From contig NC_026660.2 in the NCBI RefSeq assembly GCF_000004075.3, positions 13,721,837 to 13,785,836 on the forward strand: 64,000 bases of DNA, read 5' to 3'. Origin of the DNA: Cucumis sativus. Its lineage: Eukaryota > Streptophyta > Magnoliopsida > Cucurbitales > Cucurbitaceae. A program made the translations under genes and the position numbers. Of the stretch, positions 1-10,546 are shown piece after piece. A model generated the notes under the pieces. The model saw nothing but the letters and a program-made list of their open reading frames with translations, searched no databases and was not told where the DNA came from. Numbering within the stretch: the stretch's first letter is position 1; the number at the start of each line of letters is the position of its first letter.

Positions 1-3000
1 AAGCGGTAAAAAAGAAAAGGATCTGTTTAATTTTCTCATGGTAAATTTGGAAGTAAAAAACAAAGAAACCATGAGATTTGAGAAGAAAACGTTTGGGATT
101 TGTATCTACAGTGTCATTTTAAGTTGTAAAGTGAATATATAGTTTTTTCTATCCCTATTTATCTTTTTTTTTAATTTATTTTTTCATCCATTGTAATTTG
201 GTTCCTTATATATTTTTATTTTCTCAATATTATTTGTTGTCATTCTTAAAATAATTGTCGTAAAATATTTGGATTTTTGATTTATATCTTAACAGTGAAA
301 CTTGGAATCCACAAATCTATTTAACTAATTTTATTTTTACTATATGATAATAGAATCTTTAGATCTACATGGTAATGTTAAAAGAAAATAAATGAAAAGG
401 TATGGTTTAAGGTAATGGAGAAAGGATACATATATTTTGTAGTAATGTTTTGAGATTTGGAGTTAATAAGAATGAAGTTTGTAATTAGGGTAAGAGAGTG
501 AATTCAATGATTGGGATCATTGTTTTGACTTTGAGATACATTATGGTTTTTCTAATTTTAATATAATAAAACCAATAAATTATTTTCTTTCAATCATGGA
601 GGAAGCTGATGAGCTGCCATACACTAAATTAATTTTCCTAATACTGTTTAATCTTAGCACTGACACAATATGCTATTATTACAAACAATAATCAAACCAC
701 CTTTTGTTCAATGTTCATTTAAAATGATTTTGTTCACATAATTATTTATATACAAAAATAGGAAATTCATTTGTGCATGGATCGTAGGTCAATCAACCAT
801 AATTCAATCACTACTTGTTAGATTATATATATATGCATCATTAATTCATATAATAATATATATTATATATTATATATTTGAATTAAATTAAACCAAATTT
901 AACATCCAACTTATAAAAATTCATGCGTCACAATTTGAGTCCAAATATTTTTCTTTTCAACATACAAAATCAGAAATTTGATTTTCTCAGTTCACAATAA
1001 AACAAATATTTATTACTACTTTAAAATTTTCACCTTAATTATTTTTAAGAAAAAATAACAAAAAATGTAACGTCACTAAAAAGAAGTTTAAAGTAATTAT
1101 ACAAAAAAAAAAAAAAAAAAAAAGAGTCATCCATATAGTTAATTTTTTTTTATAGTCTTGAAACGAGAGCAAGTCACTTTATTTAACTAATTGTAGTAAC
1201 CAAGATATTTGATTCTTTTCATCTCACTTTAAAAATCTTGATTTTACAAATTTAAGATTTAAAGTTATTAACCTAGATGTTGATGAAGAACAAAAGCACC
1301 AAAAACTAATAAATAATTTACTATACAAGTTATAATATTAATAAAAATATATATACATATACTGACACATTTGAAGCTCAATTATGTACGATAAGCTGAA
1401 AAACTAGCTGCCAAATGTATATTATTATATTTGAATTGAATATAATAAATTTCATACATACATATATATATATTATATATATATATATATTATATATATA
1501 TATTATTATAAATGGATCTTCTCAATTTCACATGGATTACCCCATTTTTCCTACTCCCAAATTAAATAAATACACTTCCACGATTACAATAATGTACATG
1601 TTAATTATTTAATTAATTATTTTTTTGTCTTGGAGTACAAACTTCATTTGACTAACTACAATACAATTTAAACCCCTTATTTGAGTATAATATAGTTTTA
1701 TCTTTCTTTTCTTTTTGTAATGATTTATTTCTCAACTTAATATATGAATTTTCATTTTTAATATCAAGTGATTTGCCTTGGTTAAAGTGCAATCATATTT
1801 GTTTGAAAAGATTATTTAAACTTTTGTTTTTATTGATCATATGCCGATTCAAGTAACCTGTCTTAACCATATGTTGAATTGCTATCAGTTTATGTCTATT
1901 TTAAATCTTGAGTATGATTGTGAAAATTTGATTATATATCATCAAATTTGATCGGTAGAGATTGACTCTTCAAGCTATTAAAATTTACGAAGAACTCCGA
2001 CGTTAATAAAAAACCTGGGAGAAAGCATAACTTAATATGAATTTATTGCTAATTAAAAGGTTTGTTGTTCAATATTAAAAAATGAAAAAGAAAAAAAATG
2101 ACAGAAAATTTTAATGAGTTTATTCACTTAAACATTAAACTAATAATTGATCAATACTCTTCTAAAGTTATATGAAAAATATAATTGTTTTATTTAAACT
2201 TTAATGTTGTTACAAATAAATCAATTTAGATTCTTGATTAACATTACATTTAAAAAGATCTATAAATTCAACTATTACATATGTGGACTTCTTCAGATAC
2301 GAGGTTGAGGTTAATAAAATGGACGAATGAAATTGATGCATGAACATTTTTTTTTAAAGAAAAACTCTAACAAGAGTCTAAATTGATTAGCTTATAAAAA
2401 TTTAGAAGTTTAAATTTATATAACTCACAAGGTTTAGCATGTAAAATGAGTATTTTTCGTAATGATTCAGAATGAGAATTTAATGAAAATTTTAATTTGC
2501 TTGAGTTTGTATAGCTTATAATGTAATTAACATATAATTAGGTGTACGTAAAAGTAAATATTTATTTAGTTTGTACACTTTTAATTTGTAAAAACTAGGG
2601 GTGTGGTACAAAAGTAGCTCCATTAAATTAATTCATGTAACAAGACTTCACATAAGGGAGAAAAAAAGAAAAAAAAACAGATCACTACAAAACCAAAAAA
2701 AGATTGAAAAATCAAATGATAAAGATGTTTGAAGATAAAAAGACTTTAATAAATCAGATGAACTAAAATGGCAATGTAACAGAACAGACTAAGAGCAGTT
2801 AACAAACATGTAGTCCTGAATAAGTAAACAAACTCACATGCACACTGAGAAGAGACTCCTAAAGTGATATTAAATCAACTAATCCATTAGCTAAAAGTAA
2901 GATTGGGAGTAAATCTAAACAGTACATGCATGTGAGTCTTGCAAAAGCTTAATGTTCACAACACTAGATCATTGAAAAGAGTGCACATGTAATGTTCAGC

Positions 3001-3940
3001 CATTGAAAATTCCCAAAAAAAAAAAAGAAAAGAAAAAAAAAGCATTGATGAGGATAAAGAGGATCTGGGTTTACAGATTAATACTTCAATCCCCTGAGAA
3101 ATTGGGAGAGTCTTCCCCATATTGAAGACATACTCTTCCCTTCCTTTCCCTGTTTAACCTTTTACACCTTCAGCTCAAATTCAACCAATGGTCATCTTTT
3201 TCACAGTTTCCGAAGCAACAAAATCACTACTTTATCCATATTCTCCATGTACAAAAACTACATTTATCTAGATGGATGAATAATAATATATCATATCCTC
3301 AGTTCAGGCATTTCAATATCTTGGCATGGTTAACCTTACTAACTACATGTAAAGGAAGAAGGAACATATCTGTTTAAACTTGGTCACTGTTTAAACTTGG
3401 TCACCGATGCTCTCTGCAAGTGCAAGCAGATGAATAAAAGTTCATGACAACGATGTCGTTCAACCACGATACTTGTAGTCCTTACTTTCGACGGTTGATG
3501 AACTTGTTTAAGTCAAGAGGAGCCTTTGACATATATCATTTGTTGATTTATGAAGCTGATCCTTGCTAGCAAATTAATGGTTTTCTTTGAATGATTTCGA
3601 TCATTGTGTATGTACCCAAAGTGTACATCAGCCAGATGATTCAGGTTCTGCTTATTTATATTTTGACTTTTTCGAGACTATATCTAGGTAAAAAGTCAAT
3701 GTTGATCAATGAGGTTGTAAGGTTTTAACTTCCAATATCTTTCCCAATCAGAATTAAGAACACGAGGTTGTAGAGTTTTAACTTCCAATATCTTTCCCAA
3801 TCTTAATTAAGATGTTCTCTGCATTATGTTAACATATCAAGAGAAGGAAAAACTGGAACCAAAAGTAGAGGCCCAACTCTGAACTATATACTGATGGAGG
3901 GACAATGTCTATGCAATAAAATAAGTCAGATATCATTGCA
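1..3940. other. AT-rich intergenic DNA, no gene seen
   Basis: No open frame of convincing composition occurs here. The stretch has long A and T runs (poly-A near 1084-1110), TA-dinucleotide tracts (about 1460-1503) and no recognisable protein homology on either strand. A short phrase, roughly aggttgta(g)ggttttaacttccaatatctttccca, occurs twice near 3712-3750 and 3764-3801 and is a local direct duplication. It probably includes the 3' flank of the CHX relic that follows. Confidence 0.6.
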
Positions 3941-3969
3941 GTTGATATTAAGGTCCTAAAAAACTGCTT

Positions 3970-6900
3970 ATATTTTCACTCTTCTCAAACGTGTCGAATC
4001 TTTGGGGTCTCGCAGTCCCCATAATTCTGTCTGCTGTTGAACCACAAGTATAGATGTCCACACTCATGGTCGAATGAAGCAAGAAAGTCTCCAACAGCCC
4101 CCAAATCGCCCTGCCATTCGTTAGATTTCCTAACATCAGACATCAACCATGATTCGGCATGTCGCCTTCCAATCATTACAAGGTCATAAGCATTTTGAAG
4201 AGATACAGAAATCTATATCCCCGCCATCCATGACCACCTTATATTGGCAAGATATTCGGTTATTTTGAGAGGTTTTGAGCTTAAATTCACTCAATAACTT
4301 TGTATCAAGCATCTTGCCGCTAGCTGTACTCCCAACAATCTCTTCCGAAGACGAGAAATGAAACAGAGTGACCATTATTCTATCCTGTTCTGACACTCGT
4401 GTTGCAAATGCTAATGCCTCTCAATCATCGGCACCACCAAAAAAGAGCACTACCACTCGATGGAATGCCAGACACGAAAAATTATGGGAAGACCTGACAT
4501 TCCCATTATCAATTAAAACTCCAACAGTACAAGGTGCCTTCTCAAGTACATTATTGTATAACGTCTCATAGCATGAGATGATTTTAACCCTTCGCCAGCC
4601 ATATGTTGCCTATGGAAAGGGATGACAATAAAGGTCGTTCTCTTGTCAAGTGCTAATGAGCATACATCATTGTACATGGTTGGGTATGGTGAAATACCTT
4701 CGTAGCAAGTTATTATGATACGGTCACTGAAATGTCCTTCAAGCCTTCTAAAAGCACTGAATATCTGTTCCGACAGTGTCTTACATGAAAAAGACCTTTC
4801 ACGAGGCTGATGAGGAATTAAAAGTGGAGAAAAACGGCCTGCAAGCTTAATATGATGTAGGACAATCAAATTAATGTGGCTCTGATGGGTCGGATTTGAT
4901 ACCAAAAGGAGATCTAGAATTGCCTGGGCATTCTCTAATCCATGGATGCAAGCAAGTATTCGAAGTTCTTCATCATTTCTAAGATGTAAGATAGTCCTCC
5001 GTTTGTAAGCAAGAAACCTCCTCGAAGGATTATATATGGCCTTGATAAGAGGTGAAATAAATCATAATGGTAAAGCTTTCATCATTCATGACCTGCATTC
5101 AGTGTAATTATTTTCACTGAATAAGCAAAATTTAAAAATAAATAAAAGAAGCAATGCCCATTAGTTTGCCTCTTCTTAAGATTTAGTAAACTCTATGATG
5201 GTAAGTATCATTTCTGATAATACAGTCCAAAAAGATTTTGAACAAGAGGGAAGTTTACTTACATTCTGTACTTTCCAGCTAATCAAGATTACAAGTTCAA
5301 TGCCTTTGCAGTTCATAATAAGTCCGAGAGTGAGTGCATCTCGAAATGCATCCTACAGATAAGAGAAGGCAGTATGCTCCTCACAACCTTTCCAAAGAGT
5401 GAAACAAAAACAACTAGGTGAATTACACCCACATTCTCCAAATTCTGTATAGAAAAAACATTCATTCTTAATCCACAAGCAATGAAGAATATTGGCATGA
5501 GCAATACTGATACAAAGCAATCAAGCATATCTGTTAGTGCAGCTCCTAAGGGTGGACCATCTGGAATGACCAAACCCAAAACAAATGATGTGTAAACAGC
5601 CGTTAGATCGGTAGCTCACCCAAGAGTCCACAAATCAGCAATGCAACAAAAACTGCATATATATAAATTTCCTTCACAGGTTTTCCTTCTGGGCTATTTT
5701 GAACAACCCAAAGAGCCCCTGGACGTATTCCAAACACGATAAGAGACATAAGAAGACCATTTGAGAGAAAAAAACCTAGTGAAGTTTCTGGTGACATTTC
5801 TTCAAATGATGTTACGACATAGCTAAAAGATACAACAGACCAAAAGCATATCTCACACACCATAGAAGAAGAACAAGTCAGACGACCAATATCTGAGTTA
5901 AGAATCTCAAACTCATCGAGAAAGCAAGCAACCACTGGAAAGGACGTCATGGATAGTAGCATCACCACATGAGGTAGCACACTTGACATCTCCTTGTCCA
6001 ATGAGAGAAAATTCTTGAGAACAAAGGAAGTGAGTCTAGTCAGTGCGTTAGGAAGAATGAAGCTTAAAATTCCAACAGGCAATGCTTTTTTACCCGATTT
6101 TACAATGACCATTGGGTGCCTCTTCACTCCAATTTGAAAGATAAAAAGCATCAGACCAAAAATAGAAAAGGTTTCTAATACATTTATTCCACTCTATGGG
6201 AAAACTATACTTGCAAATAATTAGTAGCCAAGAACTGAAGGTCCCAATATTATGCCAGCCTGATTAAAATAAAACCATTTAGCTTCATATCCCATGACTT
6301 TAGTATCTCAAAAATAAAATAAAATAAAATCCAGCAGCAATCCATGTTTGGACGGAAAAGATGTCAACCATAAATTATTTTCCTCTACAAACAAAGTAAG
6401 GTATGAATGGCAGTTAACAAAACCAAGCAAGCTATAAATGCTAGTTTTCCTCTAAAGACTCAACAATTTTCAGTGTGCAGTATTTGTATCAAGTATGATC
6501 AAAGCACCTATGAAGAACCAGAGATTAAGATATGAAGTCAGCATTGTCAAGTTAAAGTACAACTTGAATGTTCAACAGACTATGTAACCATTATTGTATT
6601 GAAAATTGCATTGGTCATTCTTTGGATACTGAATACTCATACCCAAGTCAAGCAAATCCTGATTTTAAGAAGAAATGAAACTTAAGAACATCATAACACT
6701 CCTCGCAACTTAACACTCATATAGATATAAGCAAACCCATTTAAACTAAACTATTTAGATAAAATTGCCCACAATAAACTACATAAATATTCATAAATCT
6801 AGACAAGACCCATTAAAGAGGGCAATGGAAAACATAGAATTATCATCAGAACAAGCAACAATGAGAGGCAAAAAGTATACAAGTCAAATAAAAAAGAGAG

Positions 6901-7178
6901 AACGTGAGAAAGAGAGTTAGAAGAATCTGCGAAATAAAGGAGGGTTGAGCACAGCGCTTAAGAAAGAAGGCGAGGAAGCGAGTTAAAATGGAGGCAAGGG
7001 AAGGATGCAAGAGGAGGAGAGGGAGGGAAAAAGAAAGAAAGTCATGAAGGAGCCAAATGCCTGTAAAGTTGATTGGATTGGAAGGATGACAGGTAAAAGG
7101 AAAGTCCATTTCCATCCGGACTTCCATGGCGGAACGGGATGGGGAAAGATCGAGAGAGGAATCTTGAAATGGGGACAT
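3970..7178 (-). pseudogene. CHX-type cation/H+ exchanger, decayed
   Basis: Conceptual translation in changing minus-strand frames gives the CHX (CPA2) antiporter layout in order. An N-terminal exon (about 7178-6925) has the FSLPLLLLHPSLASILTRFL type first helix. Exon 2 (from about 6258) has ILGPSVLG, then FGLMLFIFQIGVK, membrane helices and GLVIPDGPPLG (near 5575). A C-terminal part (about 5093-3970) has NPSRRFLAYKRRTI, SPLLIPHQP, NDVCSLALDKRT and GDFLAS. Family members exchange K+ or Na+ for H+ in endomembranes or plasma membrane and usually have about 800 residues. The frame is broken by TAA at 6221-6223, TAG at 6194-6196, a frameshift near 5614, another near 5355, one inside the exon beginning near 5093, TGA at 4421-4423 and a shift near 4180. 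No GT donor is visible at the expected end of exon 1. A functional protein is not possible from this copy. Family assignment is secure; the subgroup is not. Confidence 0.86.
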
Positions 7179-7392
7179 TGGGTTTGAGTTAGAGGTTGGG
7201 AAGAAGGAAATGGGTGGTGGAGGGGGAAATGAGAGAGAAAAGAGAAGAAAGAAGAGTGGTTTCTTTCATGTAATTTGTAGAGAAGTTTGAGCAAATCAAA
7301 GGTTTCCCATTTTTTGGATTGAAGAACAATTGTTGAAATCCAGAGAAAGCATTAGCATTCGACATTCTTCATTACTCTTCCAGAAAACAGGA
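7179..7392. other. Spacer between CHX relic and MULE-1
   Basis: This is the former 5' flank of the CHX gene, purine-rich on the plus strand, and ends at the left target duplication of MULE-1. The insertion therefore lies about 215 bp upstream of the CHX start, in what would have been its promoter. Whether the insertion came before or after the coding decay cannot be told from the sequence. Confidence 0.5.
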
Positions 7393-7401
7393 AAATCAAA
7401 A
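7393..7401. repeat. Left 9-bp target site duplication of MULE-1
   Basis: AAATCAAAA directly precedes the left terminal inverted repeat. The identical nonamer follows the right terminal repeat at 16155-16163. Nine base pairs is the usual Mutator-superfamily duplication length. Confidence 0.85.
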
Positions 7402-7518
7402 GGGAAATTGTCAAAAATAGGCCAAAAATGGGGTATAAATAGAGTTTTAGGATTGATTGTAGAAAAGTTGAGATTTAGGATAAATTGGAGGTGAAATGAC
7501 GAAAATACCCTCTTTTAA
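7402..7518 (+). repeat. MULE-1 left terminal inverted repeat
   Basis: Begins GGGAAATTGTCAAAAATAGG and pairs with the reverse complement of 16038-16154. Homology ends near the shared CTCTTTTA stretch. The MULE-2 ends are diverged versions of the same repeat. Confidence 0.88.
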
Positions 7519-7633
7519 TTTTAATTCACATTTGCTCTTCTCTTCTTTTCCAACCCCTCTCTCTCTCTCTTCAATGTCATTCACCTGAAGAAAAAAAACA
7601 GAATTGCGAACGCAGCCTTCTTCTCCTCTCCTC

Positions 7634-8335
7634 ATAGATTACGTAAAGGGAAAAAAAAAGAAGAATCCTTCTCTTGCAGTCTCATAGATTACGTAAAGAA
7701 AAAAGAAGCATTTCTCCTCCTTCTCATAGATTATGTAAAGGAAAAAGAAAAAAGAAAAACTCATTTGCGATTCTTCTCCTCTCTCAAAAGTTTGTCAACT
7801 TTCCGCTTTACTCCGGTGTCGTTCATCATCTACTCCGGCGAACATCTCACGCATTGTGGTTTGTTTTAATTTTTAAATCCGAATCTGAATTGTGTTGTGT
7901 TATATGTATATATATTTTTGCATCTTAAATGTATAAATCAAATATTATTTTTTATTGTTTCAAGTTGATTTAGGGTTGATTTAAGGTTGCTTTATAGATG
8001 TTTCAAATGATGTTAGCAATTTATCATTATTATTATTTTATCTCGCAAACATCTGGTAGACATCTCGCAAACATCTCGCAGACATCTTGCAGGTTCTTAA
8101 ATTGAAATGTTTAATCTGAAATGAATTGATTTAGGGTGACTTTTAGCTATTGTTTTTTGTATCTCGCAATATCCTAAACATTTTGTAGCTGTCAAGATCG
8201 TAAACATGTAGGGTGTGACTATGCACGTTTTATTTAGTATTTACCTACTGTTTTTTAATAAACTTTGTTTATGTGATATGTCAAATGCTAACTTCTTCAA
8301 ATCATTTTTTGCAGCAATTGAAAAGTATAAGGTGG
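7634..8335 (+). other. MULE-1 left subterminal leader with short repeats
   Basis: Between the terminal repeat and the transposase frame there are three copies of TCATAGATTACGTAAAG followed by A/G runs (about 7634-7746) and a cluster of CTCGCAAACATCT / CTCGCAGACATCT words (about 8041-8095). A tgcag followed by CAATTG just before the reading frame (about 8310-8316) looks like a 3' splice site, so a 5' non-coding exon is plausible. The same leader, with small indels, precedes the MULE-2 transposase. Confidence 0.55.
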
Positions 8336-8342
8336 TTTAAGG

Positions 8343-9908
8343 ATGCCACATATTCCCATGTTAGTGCGTTACGGTGGTATGTGGGATGAGAGGCGAAGAA
8401 AATACGAAGGAGGCATGTTAAAAGGCATCGTTGTCAGTAAAGAAATAACACATAAAGATTTACAGGCAGAATTATATGACCTTGCAGAAGTTGACCCTTC
8501 AAAGTTCGACGTAATGATAAGATGCATATATGAGATAAAAGTGGAACACGAAGCTCCTACATTTGAGTTAAGCAATGACCGTGATTTGAAGTTTTATCTT
8601 CTTAGTGAAAATCCATTAAAGGTCCCTTTATACGTCTCATTTGAGCCTAAAAGTAATCAAAGCAAAAAAGTGTTAAGCAAAGATTACAATTCAGTATCTG
8701 GCAGCAACCAAGCTCATAACTTAAACCCTCATCCTCCAATTGTAATGGATACATTAAATGAGAATGAAGTCCATGTTCGTGAAGTTGAAGTTGGCTTGTG
8801 TGATAACGTGATAGGGACCACTTCGGCTATATGGGAATCATATGAGTCATATGATTCGAAAGATGAGACTTTTACATGGGAGCCAGTAGAGATGAATAGT
8901 GAATCATTTGACATCCCACAACATAGAGATGGTCCTACAAAAGATTGCAAAGGAAAATCTAAAGTTCGTTACAGCTCTTCTAGCCAAAAGTTGAAGACAG
9001 ACATGAATGATTGGTCCGAAGAAAGCTCTACAAGTGAGGAGTTTGATGTAGGACAAATATTTTTTTCCAAAAAAGATTTGTCAATGAGATTAAGTGTCTT
9101 GGCAATGAAAAAAAATTTTCAGTTTGTAGTAAAAAAGTCTACAAAAGAGGTTCTCTTTGTTAGATGCATTGACAACAAGTGTGGTTGGAGACTGCGAGCG
9201 ATGAGATTGAAGGATTCAAATATATTTAAGATTAAAAAGTATGTCAAAGTTCATTCGTGTTCTCTTGACGTTTTGAATCGTGACCATAGGCAAGCAAAAT
9301 CTTGGGTTGTTGGAGAATTAATAAAGTCAAAGTTCAAGGGAGTCGGTCGTCTATACAAACCGCGTGATATCATAGAAGACATGAGGCAAGACTATGGCAT
9401 AAATATGAGTTATGAAAAAGCATGGCGCGCTAGAGAAAATGCGTATGAACGAGTGCGCGGGTGTCCTGAAGAGTCATATAATCTATTGCTTAGATATGGT
9501 GAAGCTCTCAAACTTGCAAATGTAGGTACAATATTTCACATGGAACTTGAAGATAATCGTTTCTTCAAATATCTTTTTATGGCTGTTGGTCCATGTGTTC
9601 GAGGATTCTTAAACTGCATTAGACCGGTTATAGTCATGGATGGAACATTCCTTAAGAACAAATATCGGGGTCAGTTGATAGTTGCTGTTTGCTTGGATGG
9701 TAACAATCAAATTTATCCTCTTGCCTTTGGAGTGGTGGACAGAGAAACAGATGCTTCAATACAGTGGTTCTTAGAGAAATTGAAAGGTGCAATAGGAGAG
9801 GTGCCTAATCTAGGCTTCGTGACAGATCGAAAAACATTCTGCTTTCCTGTTGTTTTCCTGGCAGTTGTCTTAGAAAATGGGCTTCTTTTATGTTGGTACT
9901 TCCATTAG
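8343..9908 (+). CDS. MuDR/MULE transposase, C-terminally truncated
   Basis: A 521-residue frame. Residues about 6-105 form the PB1-like N-terminus (MLVRYGGMWDE start, then KYEGGMLKGI). About 240-305 is the MuDR DNA-binding region with CIDNKCGWRLRA and a later HSC. About 425-500 is the MULE catalytic core with VIVMDGTFLKNKYRG and GFVTDR, giving the first two acidic residues of the DDE triad. The next Met (MLVRYGG, 8358) is equally likely as the start. After TDRK (near 9833) the sequence departs from the MULE-2 copy and ends in about 20 unrelated residues. The third acidic position, the SWIM zinc finger and the CCHC knuckle are missing. The product could bind ends but should not be catalytically competent. 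Confidence 0.85.
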   Translation: MPHIPMLVRYGGMWDERRRKYEGGMLKGIVVSKEITHKDLQAELYDLAEVDPSKFDVMIRCIYEIKVEHEAPTFELSNDRDLKFYLLSENPLKVPLYVSFEPKSNQSKKVLSKDYNSVSGSNQAHNLNPHPPIVMDTLNENEVHVREVEVGLCDNVIGTTSAIWESYESYDSKDETFTWEPVEMNSESFDIPQHRDGPTKDCKGKSKVRYSSSSQKLKTDMNDWSEESSTSEEFDVGQIFFSKKDLSMRLSVLAMKKNFQFVVKKSTKEVLFVRCIDNKCGWRLRAMRLKDSNIFKIKKYVKVHSCSLDVLNRDHRQAKSWVVGELIKSKFKGVGRLYKPRDIIEDMRQDYGINMSYEKAWRARENAYERVRGCPEESYNLLLRYGEALKLANVGTIFHMELEDNRFFKYLFMAVGPCVRGFLNCIRPVIVMDGTFLKNKYRGQLIVAVCLDGNNQIYPLAFGVVDRETDASIQWFLEKLKGAIGEVPNLGFVTDRKTFCFPVVFLAVVLENGLLLCWYFH

Positions 9909-10546
9909 AACAACTCCAAAGCTGCAAAGAATAATGTTTGAACAATCCATGAGAAGTAAATAATATTGTGTGCTTTAGAACTCAATAACTGCTCTCCTTT
10001 TGCTACTGCAGTAGTAATGATTCAAATCTTCAAGCATATGAACCACCTCTTCAAGCATAGTAATCTCAAGCATAGTAATCTCAATGCAGTAGTAATGAGT
10101 TGACTCTGAAAGTTCAGGTAGTAGCAAGACTGAGCTAATTTTAAGTAATGTATAAAGCCGGCTGGTTAACAGCAAAGGTACAGAACAAGACACAGATCAA
10201 AATGCTGCTATTGGTAATGAGGATCAATTGTTCGTACATAAGATGTTTTTATAATGAAAACCTGCTACGTGAGGCTATATATAAATCAGTTCCGCAGCCA
10301 CCATAAACCTCTGCTCCACCACCGGTAACACATCAAGAATGTCTATATAAAAGTTCTGCACACTTTACAATTTTTCACCTGCATTGTTGTACATTATATA
10401 AAAGTTCTGCACACTTTACAATTTTCCAAGATAATGAAATAAAAATTGCATACCAAAAAACAAAAATGGTCTTCATTCCATTATATAAAACTATTTATGT
10501 ACATAGTTTGGAACATATACAATTCCTTCAAAGTTGAAACTGAAAG
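9909..10546. other. MULE-1 interior, unassigned
   Basis: This segment replaces the missing transposase 3' half; its counterpart is absent from MULE-2. It contains direct repeats of TCAAGCATAGTAATCTCAA type (about 10050-10085) and a duplicated TATATAAAAGTTCTGCACAC phrase (about 10345 and 10394). No protein is recognised. It could be filler DNA from imperfect gap repair or a captured host fragment. The left end of this segment marks the transposase truncation. Confidence 0.45.

Noticed and set aside
1415..1612. 65-residue Tyr/Ile-rich open frame
   Set aside because: It is composed of the TA-dinucleotide tract; no protein signal.
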